Program-made: the position numbers and the translations under genes
NCBI RefSeq assembly: GCF_020564565.1
Contig: NZ_JAJCTD010000001.1
Location: 930,001-994,000, forward strand
DNA length: 64,000 nucleotides
DNA from: Rhodobacter sp. Har01
Lineage (GTDB): Bacteria; Pseudomonadota; Alphaproteobacteria; Rhodobacterales; Rhodobacteraceae
Direction of reading: 5' to 3'
Notes under the pieces: model-generated
Seen by the model: only the letters and a program-made list of their open reading frames with translations
Database searches by the model: none
What the model was told of the DNA's origin: nothing
Shown here: positions 35,071-44,046 of the stretch, piece after piece
Layout of the letters: each line of letters starts with the position of its first letter
Position numbering within the stretch: position 1 is the stretch's first letter

Positions 35071-35772
35071 TCAGCCCTCGGTGACGCTGTCGACCTTGGG
35101 CCGCGCCGCCCCGGGCACAGCACCTTCGACCAGATAGATCACCTGCTCGGCGATCGCCGTCGCATGGTCGCCCACCCGTTCGATGTTCTTGGCGATGAAA
35201 TGCAGGTGCATGCAGGGAGTGATCGTGCGCGGGTCTTCCAGCATGTAGGTCAGGAACTGCCGGAACAGCGCCCCATACATCTGGTCCACTTCGGCGTCGC
35301 GCAGCCGGACCTCGGCCGCCTTGGCCGCATCACGCGCGATATAGGCGTCCAGCGCGTCGCTGAGCAGCGCAACCACCGCCCGAGCCATCCGCCGGATCGC
35401 CCCCGGCGCGCCGTTCACCGGCGCCATATGCATCAGCACCAGCGCCCGCTTGGCCAGGTTCTTGGCATAGTCGCCCGACCGTTCCAGCGCCGCCGCCAGC
35501 CGCATCACCGTCAGCACCGTGCGCAGATCGGTCGCCGTCGGGGACCGCAGGGCCAGGATGCGGGCGCATTCGGTCTGGATAAGCTCTTCCAGCGCGTCGA
35601 TGGCCGCATCGCCGACCCGCACCTTTTCGGCCAGGGCCTCGTCGCGCATTTCCAGCGCCTCGACCGCCTCAAGAAGTGCCTTCTCGACCAGCCCGCCCAT
35701 CCGCATGACCTGGGCCTGAACGGCCTCAAGGTCCTTGTCGAAGGCAGTCAGGATATGGGGTTCCAGGGTCAT
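35071..35772 (-). CDS. phoU: Phosphate signalling protein PhoU
   Basis: A 233-residue all-helical protein with the two-fold PhoU repeat: KVRVGDAAIDALEELIQ and DLRTVLTVMRLAAALERSGDYAKN in the first half, and AKNIERVGDHATAIAEQVIYL near the end. The ER(S/V)GD(Y/H)A motifs bind metal in the family. It links the Pst transporter to PhoR/PhoB and restrains phosphate signalling when phosphate is plentiful. The start at 35772 follows GAGGCGAGAG; pstB ends eight bases upstream. Confidence 0.95.
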   Translation of the reverse strand: MTLEPHILTAFDKDLEAVQAQVMRMGGLVEKALLEAVEALEMRDEALAEKVRVGDAAIDALEELIQTECARILALRSPTATDLRTVLTVMRLAAALERSGDYAKNLAKRALVLMHMAPVNGAPGAIRRMARAVVALLSDALDAYIARDAAKAAEVRLRDAEVDQMYGALFRQFLTYMLEDPRTITPCMHLHFIAKNIERVGDHATAIAEQVIYLVEGAVPGAARPKVDSVTEG

Positions 35773-35780
35773 CTCTCGCC

Positions 35781-36578
35781 TCATCCGATCCGGCCGCTGA
35801 TATAGCTTTCCGTGCGCGGGTCGCCCGGGTTGGTGAAGATCTGCCCGGTCTCGCCGTATTCGACCAGGTTCCCAAGGTGGAAGAACGCCGTCTTCTGACT
35901 GACCCGCGCCGCCTGCTGCATCGAATGGGTCACGATCACAACCGCGAATTCGCTGCGCAATTCGTCGATCAGTTCCTCGACTTGGGCCGTGGCGATCGGG
36001 TCCAGCGCCGAGCAGGGTTCGTCCATCAGCAGCACCTCGGGGCTGGTGGCGATGGCACGCGCGATGCACAGGCGCTGCTGCTGGCCGCCCGAAAGCCCGG
36101 TGCCGGGGCTGGTCAGACGGTCCTTCACCTCGTCCCACAGCGCCGCCCGCCGCAGCGAAGCCTCGACCAGGGCATCCATCTCGGCCTTGCCGCGGACCAG
36201 CCCGTGAATGCGCGGGCCATAGGCCACGTTGTCATAGATCGGCTTCGGAAACGGGTTCGGCTTCTGGAACACCATGCCCACGCGCGCCCGCAACTGCACC
36301 GGGTCCACTTCGCGGGCGTAGATGTCTTCGCCGTCCAGGGTGATCCTGCCCGTCACCCGCGCCGAAGCCACGGTATCGTTCATCCGGTTCAGGCACCGCA
36401 GGAAAGTGGACTTGCCGCAGCCCGACGGGCCGATGAAGGCCGTCACCATGCGATCCAGGATGTCGACCGAAACCTCTTTCAGAGCCTGGGTCGACCCGTA
36501 ATGAACGCTCACGCCTTCAGCCTTGATCTTTGCCGCCTCGCTGACCACCGTGCGCTCCAAAACCCGCATGTCGTTCAT
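35781..36578 (-). CDS. pstB: Phosphate ABC transporter ATP-binding protein PstB
   Basis: A 265-residue ATPase of the high-affinity phosphate transporter, with Walker [16 protein letters not shown], the signature [16 protein letters not shown] and [15 protein letters not shown]. The start at 36578 (MNDMRV) is supported by a purine-rich leader. Its membrane partners PstC and PstA and receptor PstS, normally encoded just upstream, are absent: a ribokinase gene precedes it. A Pho box 59 bases before the start suggests its own promoter. Confidence 0.95.
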   Translation of the reverse strand: MNDMRVLERTVVSEAAKIKAEGVSVHYGSTQALKEVSVDILDRMVTAFIGPSGCGKSTFLRCLNRMNDTVASARVTGRITLDGEDIYAREVDPVQLRARVGMVFQKPNPFPKPIYDNVAYGPRIHGLVRGKAEMDALVEASLRRAALWDEVKDRLTSPGTGLSGGQQQRLCIARAIATSPEVLLMDEPCSALDPIATAQVEELIDELRSEFAVVIVTHSMQQAARVSQKTAFFHLGNLVEYGETGQIFTNPGDPRTESYISGRIG

Positions 36579-36636
36579 GTTCGCCTCCGCCCGCCGCATG
36601 GCACGCGCTATCTCGTCCCGCTTCTGCGTCGGCCGT

Positions 36637-36654
36637 GTAACGAGAGTATGACAG
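36637..36654 (-). promoter_or_regulatory. Putative Pho box upstream of pstB
   Basis: On the minus strand the 18 bases read CTGTCATACTCTCGTTAC. The first half is a perfect CTGTCAT half-site. The second, at the normal 11-base step, matches 4 of 7 positions. It lies 59 bases before the pstB start and after the ribokinase stop, a good place for PhoB to activate pstB-phoU-phoB. Confidence 0.6.
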
Positions 36655-36688
36655 TTTCACGAAATCCGGGCGACACCCGCCCGCAGCT

Positions 36689-37624
36689 TCAGCCAGGCGG
36701 CGCCAGAAGGGCGTCGATCTCGGCCCGCGATGGCATCGACGGCGCCGTGCCGGGCCGCGTCACGCTGATCCCGGCGGTGGCACAGCCGAAGCGCACCGCC
36801 TGAATGACGTCCCGGCCCTCGGCCAGCGCCACGGCAAAGCCGCCGTTGAAAGCATCGCCGGCACCCGTCGTCTCGACCACCGGCCCGGCGCTGATCACCG
36901 GCACATGCACAGACTGACGCCGGTCGCGGTAAAGTGCCCCGTTGCCGCCCAGGGTGACCACCACCGCCCCCACGCCGCGGGCCAGTAAGGCATCGGCCGC
37001 CCGCTCGGCACTGGCCACGTCGGTCACCGCCACGCCGCTCAGGGCTTCTGCCTCGGTCTCGTTCGGCGTCACGACATCGCACAGCGCAAGCAACGCGTCG
37101 TCCAGCGCCGCCGCCGGTGCCGGGTTCAGGATCGTCCGCACCCCGGCGGCCCGGGCAATTTCAAGCCCGCGCCGCGCGGCCGGGACCGGCTGCTCGAGCT
37201 GGGTCACGAAGACCGATGCGCCGCGGATCAACGCCGCGCGCGCCTCGACATCCTCGACCGAGATGCGCGCCGCGGCGCCGGGCGAGACGATGATCGCATT
37301 GTTCCCGGTCGCGGCATCGACGAAGATGAACGCCGCCCCGGTGTAACTGGCGGCATCTTCGGTCACTTCGGGCGTCACGCCGGCCCTGTCCCAGGTTGTC
37401 CTTGCGATGGCCGCAAAGTCGTCCTTGCCCAGACGGGTGACGAAATGCACCGCGCCCCCCGCCCCCGCACTTGCCTTCGCCGCCGCCACGGCCTGGTTCG
37501 AGCCCTTGCCCCCCGGCCCCAGCGCGAAGCTCTGCCCCAGGATGGTCTCGCCCATCTTCGGCATCCGCACGGCGCGATAGCTGGTGTCGGCGACGAAGAT
37601 CCCCAGGATCACGATGGGTTTCAT
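36689..37624 (-). CDS. rbsK: Ribokinase / PfkB-family sugar kinase
   Basis: A 311-residue PfkB-family carbohydrate kinase with the N-terminal GGKGSNQAVAAA signature and the C-terminal anion-hole motif TTGAGDAFNGGFA holding the catalytic Asp. The LNPAPA segment and overall pattern are those of ribokinase, which phosphorylates ribose at O5. It lies five bases after a FucU/RbsD-type gene, a natural partner. No rbs transporter genes are adjacent, so the sugar may come from elsewhere, for example nucleoside breakdown. Confidence 0.85.
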   Translation of the reverse strand: MKPIVILGIFVADTSYRAVRMPKMGETILGQSFALGPGGKGSNQAVAAAKASAGAGGAVHFVTRLGKDDFAAIARTTWDRAGVTPEVTEDAASYTGAAFIFVDAATGNNAIIVSPGAAARISVEDVEARAALIRGASVFVTQLEQPVPAARRGLEIARAAGVRTILNPAPAAALDDALLALCDVVTPNETEAEALSGVAVTDVASAERAADALLARGVGAVVVTLGGNGALYRDRRQSVHVPVISAGPVVETTGAGDAFNGGFAVALAEGRDVIQAVRFGCATAGISVTRPGTAPSMPSRAEIDALLAPPG

Positions 37625-37628
37625 GTGC

Positions 37629-38081
37629 TCAACCCTCCGGCGGGATCACGCCCTTGCGGAACATGAAGCAGCCGTAGAACCGCCGCTCGCCGGTCTGGAT
37701 CACCGCAAAGGACCGGCGCGCCATGTCATAGAAGGCAAACCGCTCGATGCCGACCATCGGCCGCGGCCGGCCCTCGGCGCGGTCGATCAGCGCCTGCACC
37801 TCGGCTTGCACCGGTGGCACCTCCTGCGGCGCCCCCACCACCTCCATCCGGCCGGCGAAATCCGGCACGAAGGTGTCAAGCGGCAGCACCGACAGGATCG
37901 CGCCCGCCGCCTCGGCCGCGGTCAGGTTCTCCATCCGCAACGGCCGGCCGGTGACCGTCGTCCGCGCCACCGACTCGGACGGAAAGTTGCTGTCCGCCAG
38001 GATCAGCACGTCGCCATGCCCCATCGCCCGCAGACAGGCCAGCACCTCGGCATTCAGCCGGTTGTCGATTCCCTTGAGCAT
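37629..38081 (-). CDS. RbsD/FucU-family sugar mutarotase
   Basis: A 150-residue decameric-type mutarotase that interconverts sugar anomers. MLKGIDNRLN and MGHGDVLILADSNFP (His22 catalytic) are typical, and the C-terminal ERRFYGCFMFRKGVI is closer to FucU than to RbsD. Paired with the ribokinase downstream it would supply the right anomer of ribose or fucose. Which sugar is not decided by the sequence. Confidence 0.85.
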   Translation of the reverse strand: MLKGIDNRLNAEVLACLRAMGHGDVLILADSNFPSESVARTTVTGRPLRMENLTAAEAAGAILSVLPLDTFVPDFAGRMEVVGAPQEVPPVQAEVQALIDRAEGRPRPMVGIERFAFYDMARRSFAVIQTGERRFYGCFMFRKGVIPPEG

Positions 38082-38243
38082 GACCCTCGCCTTTCGCCGT
38101 CAAGCCTATCCCAGAGGGTCCGCCGGTGTGAACCCCCGGGAGACCTCTCTGCACGCCGTGCGCCTGCCGCGGGACGGCGGGATGCACCGTCACCGCACCG
38201 GACACCGGCACTGGCAAACCGCGGCGGACTGGGGTTGCCCCCC

Positions 38244-41200
38244 TCACGGCTGGGCCAGCGCGTCGCGGTAGCGCTGCATCGTCTCGTCATAGCCTGCCGG
38301 CAGCTGGCCCTGAGCCTGCAGGGCTTCGAGCAAGGCCAGCGCCTCGGACAGATAGGGCTTGGGGTCCTGGTAGTAGCTTGAGGTGCGGTCCAGCGCGGTG
38401 GCCAGGTCAACCACATTCCAGATGTTGTCGGTCTGGGCGTCCTTCACCCAGCGCAACAGCGCCAGGGCCTGCTCTTCAATCGGCCGGCCGGTGTCATAGT
38501 TCTCTTCGTAATAATAGGTGTCGGCCAGTTTCTGCAACGCATAGGCCAGCAGCCGCTGATCCACCACGGAACTGGGGGCCTGTCCGGTCAGCCATTGCCG
38601 CAGTGCGATGGTGGCCTCGAAGTCGGCCCGGGCCCCCGGATGGTCCTTCAGCGCCGCCCTGGCATCGCCCGAGCGCTCCAGCGCCAGCGCATAGTCGTTG
38701 GCATTGACCGTGCTGTAGGGGTCCGAGGACGACAGCGCATAGCCTGCCGCCACCATGGTCTGGAAGGTCGCAAGCGCGGCGGCGTAGTCCTGCACCGCCA
38801 TCTGCGCATCGCCCAGGCGGTTGGCGGCAACCAGCCGGTCTTTGAGGAACATCGGGTCGGTCGGCCGGACTGCAAGCAACCCGTCGGTGACCGCCAGCGA
38901 GGCCTGTGCGACGGGCACCGCCTCGGCCCCCCTGCCAAGTGTCAGCAGAGCCGAGACCAGCTGGTTCTGCGCGATGGTCAGGTCGCGCATCAGGCTGGTC
39001 TCGCCGGGCACTTCGTTCACCAGGGCCTGGGCGATGTCCACCGCCTCGGCCAGCGCCGCCCGCGCGCCCTCGGGGTCGTCCATGGCAAGCTTGAGGTCCG
39101 AGATGTTGAGCAGCGAATACCCGACATCCCGGCGGTATTGCAGCACCGTCGGGTCGGCCGCCGTCAACTGCCGGCGCAGCGCCTGGGTTTCCTCGTGCAA
39201 GGCCAGCGCACCGGCCAGATCTCCCTTGTCCCACAGCACAAGCGCGATCTTCTCCATGGCGAAGCACAGGTCGCTTTGCCGGGGCAGGTTCGACGGGTCC
39301 AGCGCCACGATGGCGCTGCGCAGGTCGCGGGCCTTTTCATAGGCCGCCAGCGCCCCGTCATAGTCGCCCTCGCGCTGGTGCAACTCGCCGACTCGCAGGT
39401 AGCTGACGGTCAGGTCACGCACCCAGCCGCTGTTGTTGGGGTCGATGCCGACCAGCTTTTCCCGCGTGTCCAGCGCCTGCTGGTGCGCCATCAGGGCCGA
39501 GCCGACATCGCCCAGCGCGGCGTGGATGTCACCGATGCGCTCATAAGTCACCGACAGGTCGCGCTGGCGGATCAGGTTGCCCGGGTCCAGCCGCGCCAGA
39601 TCCTCGCGAATGTCCATCGCCTGAAGAAAGATCGCCAGCGCCGAATCATAGTCGGACTCGGCCATGGACATGTCGCCCAGCCGTTCGTAAGCCACCGAAA
39701 GGCTGAAGCGAAAGTCCTGGTCGTCGGGGAATTCGTTGACCAGTTGCTGCGAGATGCGCATCGCCACGTCGAACGCGTCGCGCCCGCGATCATAGTCGCC
39801 CATCGAGACATAGACGTCGCCGATCCGCTCTTGCGTGTAGCTGACGTCGCGCAAATACAGGATCAGCGTCGGGTCGGTCTCAAGCAGCTTCTCGGCAATT
39901 GCCAGCGCCTCGGTATAGGCCGCAAGCGCGCCGGGATAGTCGGCCAGAGCATAGCGCACCTCGCCCAGCTTGTTGCGCATGACTTCCAGGTCGCGCATCA
40001 GGTCCACGTCGTCGGGGTTGCGCTCGGTCTGGGCCTTGGTCATTTCAAGCCCGCTGACGATGGCCTCTTCGGCCTCGCGCAGGTAGCCCTGCTGCTGCAG
40101 CACGGTGCCCACGGCGTTCAGCGCGAAGATCACCTCGCGGGTCCAGCCCAGATCGGTGGGGTCCGCCTTGGCCTGGCCTTGCGCGAACTCCGACCGGGTC
40201 ATGTGGGCGCCCAGCGCGCCGAAACTGTTGCCGGCGATCATCTGCAGGTCGCCCAGGTCCTGCAGCGCCAGCAGATAGCCCATCTTGGTCTCGCGGTCGG
40301 GCAGGTCCTTCTCGACCTCGGCGTAAAGCTCGACCGCCTTGGTCAGGTCGCCGATGGCCAGGTCGTAGCGCAGGTCGGTGCGGGCGGCGTTGGCGTTCAG
40401 AAGATGGGTCGAGGCCTCGGACAGGGTCCGCGTCAGGTAGTTGTTCTTGATCGCGCTGCGGGCCTGGCTGTCGATCCCGGCCGCTTCGGTCAGCAGGGCC
40501 CGCGCCGCATCGACTGCGCCCAGGGTCAGTTGCTCTTCGGCCTTGGCCCGCAGGTCCGCCACCTTCGGGTCGTCGCTGGCGTATTTCACCAGTTCCGACT
40601 GGAAGGCATGGTAGGACCGGGCCGCCTCTTCCAGCATGCGCTGACGGTCGTCCGGGCTTTGGCCTTCCAGTTCGCCCGAGATCAGCGCGGCGTAGAGCGG
40701 CGCCAGCGGCATGTCGTTCGCCGCCGCCACCGTTTCCACTTCGGCGCGCAGGTCCGGCGTCAGCCCGGCCATCGCCATCAGAAGCTGGTCGCGTTCCGGC
40801 AGATCGCCCTGTTCGCTGATGAACACCAGTTCCGGCAGGCCGCTTTCGATGTAGGGCAGCTGTTTGCCGCGCGAGCGGTCATAGACATCCTGCTGCACCA
40901 GCGTCAGGGCGGATTTCAGTTCCACCCCGTTGGTGCCGAAATGGCGCAGGAGCGCGCTGGTGAACGGCGAATTCTCGCCCTCGCCGTCGGAAGCGGTTTC
41001 CCCGGGCGCCGCGGAAAAGGCGAAAAGGACACCGTCCGAGCGGCCGATCCGGCCCAGCCCGGGGCTGGGCTTAGGCGCATCCGGCGGGTCGCCCGCCAGC
41101 GCGACCGCGCCGCGGTCGTCCTCGCCTCCACCACCGCCGCCGGCAAAGGGATCATCGCGGCAAGCGTCCAACAGCATGATCGCCACCGGCGCCACCGTGT

Positions 41201-41600
41201 CCAGCACCGCCTGCACGTCGGCCAGCGGCAGCGAGGTCTCGGCCAGCTTTTTCGAAGAAGCGGCGTCCGCGTCGGTCGGCAGCAGGTAGTTCACCCCCTC
41301 GATGGCCACGCCATGGCCGGCAAAGAACACCAGCGCCACGTCGGCCCCCGCGGCATCGGCGCTGAAATCCTCCAGCGCGCGGCGCATCCGCTTGAGGTCG
41401 CGGTCGGTTTCCAGGAACACCTCGAAGCCCAGGTCTTCCAGCAGGCTTTCCATCGCCCGCGCATCGCTGACCGGGTTGTCCAGTTGCCGAAGGTTGCGGT
41501 AATCCTCGGCAGCCAGAACCAGCGCCACGCGCCGCTCGGCAAGCGCCGCCGAGGCGAGCCCGAGGAAAACGCACAAAGCCAAGAAAACGCGCCGCAGCAT
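38244..41600 (-). CDS. Secreted caspase-family (C14) protein with TPR repeats
   Basis: An 1118-residue protein: signal peptide (1 to about 21), caspase-like p20 domain (about 23-260) with catalytic His96 in FFAGHG and Cys147 in LLDACRDDPF, a helical region to about 400, then a long array of tetratricopeptide repeats to the end. Recurrent units such as GDIHAALGDVGSALMAHQQAL and GDVYVSMGDYDRGRDAF show the TPR pattern. Both catalytic residues are present, so it may be an active Arg/Lys-specific orthocaspase in the periplasm, with TPRs for partner binding. No partner is apparent. The start at 41600 gives a clean signal peptide. Confidence 0.85.
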   Translation of the reverse strand: MLRRVFLALCVFLGLASAALAERRVALVLAAEDYRNLRQLDNPVSDARAMESLLEDLGFEVFLETDRDLKRMRRALEDFSADAAGADVALVFFAGHGVAIEGVNYLLPTDADAASSKKLAETSLPLADVQAVLDTVAPVAIMLLDACRDDPFAGGGGGGEDDRGAVALAGDPPDAPKPSPGLGRIGRSDGVLFAFSAAPGETASDGEGENSPFTSALLRHFGTNGVELKSALTLVQQDVYDRSRGKQLPYIESGLPELVFISEQGDLPERDQLLMAMAGLTPDLRAEVETVAAANDMPLAPLYAALISGELEGQSPDDRQRMLEEAARSYHAFQSELVKYASDDPKVADLRAKAEEQLTLGAVDAARALLTEAAGIDSQARSAIKNNYLTRTLSEASTHLLNANAARTDLRYDLAIGDLTKAVELYAEVEKDLPDRETKMGYLLALQDLGDLQMIAGNSFGALGAHMTRSEFAQGQAKADPTDLGWTREVIFALNAVGTVLQQQGYLREAEEAIVSGLEMTKAQTERNPDDVDLMRDLEVMRNKLGEVRYALADYPGALAAYTEALAIAEKLLETDPTLILYLRDVSYTQERIGDVYVSMGDYDRGRDAFDVAMRISQQLVNEFPDDQDFRFSLSVAYERLGDMSMAESDYDSALAIFLQAMDIREDLARLDPGNLIRQRDLSVTYERIGDIHAALGDVGSALMAHQQALDTREKLVGIDPNNSGWVRDLTVSYLRVGELHQREGDYDGALAAYEKARDLRSAIVALDPSNLPRQSDLCFAMEKIALVLWDKGDLAGALALHEETQALRRQLTAADPTVLQYRRDVGYSLLNISDLKLAMDDPEGARAALAEAVDIAQALVNEVPGETSLMRDLTIAQNQLVSALLTLGRGAEAVPVAQASLAVTDGLLAVRPTDPMFLKDRLVAANRLGDAQMAVQDYAAALATFQTMVAAGYALSSSDPYSTVNANDYALALERSGDARAALKDHPGARADFEATIALRQWLTGQAPSSVVDQRLLAYALQKLADTYYYEENYDTGRPIEEQALALLRWVKDAQTDNIWNVVDLATALDRTSSYYQDPKPYLSEALALLEALQAQGQLPAGYDETMQRYRDALAQP

Positions 41601-41705
41601 CGCGTTAACCTTTCGACCAATGCTGCCAATCTGGCTGCGGCTTTGCGGCGGGTCAAAGGAAAAAAGCCGTCATCAGGCCGGCATTCACAGGCCCGTGCGC
41701 CGCGA

Positions 41706-43535
41706 TCACGCCGCCTCGGCTGCCTCTTCCGCCACCTGCTGCGCCCACATCGCGGCATAGCGGCCGCCCCGGGCCACCAGGTCTTCGTGCCGGCCGCGTT
41801 CGATCACCCGGCCTTCCTCCATCACCAGGATCTGGTCGGCATCCGCGATGGTCGACAGCCGGTGCGCGATCATGATCACGCTGCGGCCCTGCCCCATCTC
41901 GTTCAGGCTTTCCTGAATCGACTTTTCGGTCTGGGTGTCCAGCGCCGATGTCGCCTCGTCCAGGATCAGGATCGGCGGGTTCTTCAGCAGCGTGCGCGCA
42001 ATGCCGACCCGCTGCTTTTCCCCACCCGACAGCTTCAGCCCCCGCTCGCCCACCCTGGTGTCATAGCCATCCGGCAGCGACACGATGAAATCATGGATGC
42101 GCGCCGCACGCGCCGCCGCCACGATCTCGGCCTCGGTCGCGCCGTCCTTGCCGTAGGCGATGTTGTACAGGATGGTGTCGTTGAACAGCACCGTATCCTG
42201 CGGCACCACCCCGATGGAGGCGTGGATCGAACCTTGCGTCACCTCGCGCAGGTCCTGCCCGTCGATGCGGATCGCGCCGCCGGTGACGTCATAGAACCGG
42301 AACATCAGCCGCGCGATGGTCGACTTGCCGCTGCCGGAATGGCCGACCAGCGCCAGCCGCTCGCCCGGGGCAACGCGGAACGACACGCCCTTCAGGATCT
42401 CGCGCGACGGCTCATAGGAAAACCGCACGTCGTCGAAGACGATCTCGCCGCCCGACACCGCCAGCGGCCGCGCGTCAGGCGCGTCCACCACTTCGGCCGG
42501 CTGGCCCAAGAGGCCGAACATCTCGCCCATGTCCACCAGCGCCTGGCGGATTTCGCGATAGACCGTGCCAAGAAAGTTCAGCGGCATGGTGATCTGAATC
42601 ATGTAGGCGTTGACCATGACGAAATCGCCCACCGTCAGCGTGCCCGCCTGCACCCCGCGCGCCGCCATCACCATCACGATGATCAACCCGCTGGTGATCA
42701 GGAACGACTGGCCTGCGTTCAGGAAGGCCAGCGATTGCCCGGTCTTGACCGCCGCCGTCTCATAGCCCTGCATGGCCGCGTCATAGCGGCTGGCCTCGCG
42801 GCCCTCGGCGTTGAAATACTTGACGGTCTCATAGTTCAGCAGGCTGTCGATGGCCTTCTGGTTGGCATCCGCGTCCTGGTCGTTCATCTGCCGGCGGATG
42901 CGCACGCGGATCTCGGTCACCTTGAAGGTGAAGGCCACGTAGAGCGCGATGGTCACCACCACCACCGCCGCATACTGCCAGCCGAAGACCACCGCGAAGA
43001 TGATCGAGACCATGCTCAATTCCAGGATCAGCGGCCCGATGGAAAACAGCATGAAGCGCAGCAGGAAATCGACACCCTTAACGCCGCGTTCAATAACCCG
43101 GCTCAGGCCGCCGGTCTTGCGGGTGATGTGATAGCGAAGGCTCAGCCGGTGGATGTGGGTAAAGGTCTCCAGCGCCAGCTTGCGCAGCGCGCGCTGGCCG
43201 ACGCGGACAAACACCGCATCGCGCAATTCGCCGAAGACCACCGCCCCCAGCCGCGCCATGCCATAGGCCACCGTCAGCCCCACCGCGCCCAGCGTCAGCA
43301 TCCAGGCCGGGTCGTTCGCGGCCTCCTGGCTCAGCATGTCGACGGCCAGCTTGTAGATATAGGGTGTGACGATCGACACCATCTTGGCCGCCAGCAGGAA
43401 CCCCAGCGCCATCATGACGCGGTGTCTTACCCAAGGCTGGTCGGCGGGCCAAAGATAGGGGCCGACCCGCATCATGGTCTGCCACCCCGAGGCGGGCTTG
43501 GTCGGCTGGTCGGCAGAGGTGGCATTGCTGCGCAT
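41706..43535 (-). CDS. ABC exporter, Atm1/HMT1-like
   Basis: A 609-residue half-transporter: six transmembrane helices (about 40-320), then an ATPase domain with Walker A GHSGSGKST, signature LSGGEKQRVGIARTL and Walker B ILILDEATSALD. The membrane part, with NYETVKYFNAE, and the overall pattern match Atm1-type exporters, which carry glutathione-based persulfide or metal conjugates. A divergent ArsR metal-type repressor 88 bases away supports a role in metal or thiol homeostasis. The ATG at 43535 is chosen; a GTG seven codons earlier is the alternative. Confidence 0.85.
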   Translation of the reverse strand: MRSNATSADQPTKPASGWQTMMRVGPYLWPADQPWVRHRVMMALGFLLAAKMVSIVTPYIYKLAVDMLSQEAANDPAWMLTLGAVGLTVAYGMARLGAVVFGELRDAVFVRVGQRALRKLALETFTHIHRLSLRYHITRKTGGLSRVIERGVKGVDFLLRFMLFSIGPLILELSMVSIIFAVVFGWQYAAVVVVTIALYVAFTFKVTEIRVRIRRQMNDQDADANQKAIDSLLNYETVKYFNAEGREASRYDAAMQGYETAAVKTGQSLAFLNAGQSFLITSGLIIVMVMAARGVQAGTLTVGDFVMVNAYMIQITMPLNFLGTVYREIRQALVDMGEMFGLLGQPAEVVDAPDARPLAVSGGEIVFDDVRFSYEPSREILKGVSFRVAPGERLALVGHSGSGKSTIARLMFRFYDVTGGAIRIDGQDLREVTQGSIHASIGVVPQDTVLFNDTILYNIAYGKDGATEAEIVAAARAARIHDFIVSLPDGYDTRVGERGLKLSGGEKQRVGIARTLLKNPPILILDEATSALDTQTEKSIQESLNEMGQGRSVIMIAHRLSTIADADQILVMEEGRVIERGRHEDLVARGGRYAAMWAQQVAEEAAEAA

Positions 43536-43596
43536 GGGGGGATTCGTCCTGATCACGGTCGGCGGTTGATTTCACAGCGCCGCGCGGGTATCAATA

Positions 43597-43622
43597 TTTC
43601 AACTGTTCATGAGTAGTTGAAA
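43597..43622. promoter_or_regulatory. Palindromic operator between the ABC exporter and ArsR genes
   Basis: TTTCAACT (43597-43604) and AGTTGAAA (43615-43622) form a perfect inverted repeat with a 10-base spacer. It ends one base before the ArsR start codon and lies 61 bases before the exporter start. Size and position fit a dimeric ArsR-family repressor controlling both genes. Confidence 0.65.
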
Positions 43623-43623
43623 C

Positions 43624-43989
43624 ATGGAGCGGAGTAAAGCCCTCGCGGCCCTGTCGGCCCTGGCCCACGGCGACCGGCTGGACCTGATCCGCCTGCTGGT
43701 GCAGGCCGGTGGCACCGGGCTGCCGGCGGGCGAGATCGCGCGGGCCCTCGGCCTGTCGGCCTCGCGCCTGTCGTTTCACCTGTCGGCGCTGGAACAGGCG
43801 GGGCTGCTGCGCTCGCAGCGGGTGGCACGCAACGTGATCTATGCCGTCGATGCCGGGGGCTTGGGCGCGATCATTGCCTATCTCCTGAACGATTGCTGCA
43901 TGGAGCACCCCGAGGTGGTGGCCTGCTGCCGCCACGGCCGCAGCGTCGCGGAGTCCGCGATCCGCTTGCCCGGGTCAGCCGCGCCCTGA
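43624..43989 (+). CDS. ArsR-family metal-type repressor
   Basis: A 121-residue winged-helix repressor of the ArsR/SmtB family (recognition helix region LGLSASRLSFHLSALEQAGL). The C-terminal region has two cysteine pairs, Cys91-Cys92 and Cys101-Cys102 (NDCCMEHPEVVACC), which could bind metal or sense thiols. The operator palindrome ends one base before the ATG. I see no ribosome site, so the mRNA may be leaderless. It most likely represses itself and the divergent Atm1-like exporter; the inducer is unknown. Confidence 0.85.
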   Translation: MERSKALAALSALAHGDRLDLIRLLVQAGGTGLPAGEIARALGLSASRLSFHLSALEQAGLLRSQRVARNVIYAVDAGGLGAIIAYLLNDCCMEHPEVVACCRHGRSVAESAIRLPGSAAP

Positions 43990-44046
43990 CGGCAAGACGC
44001 CTTGGGCGCATGTCGAGAAGGCCGAAGCGGCCAGCGCCGGTCACCC

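Noticed and set aside
38595..43616. A 1673-codon open frame on the plus strand opposite the caspase-TPR and ABC exporter genes
   Set aside because: It is antisense to two well-supported genes, has no recognisable domain, and its openness follows from the GC-rich third codon positions of the true genes.
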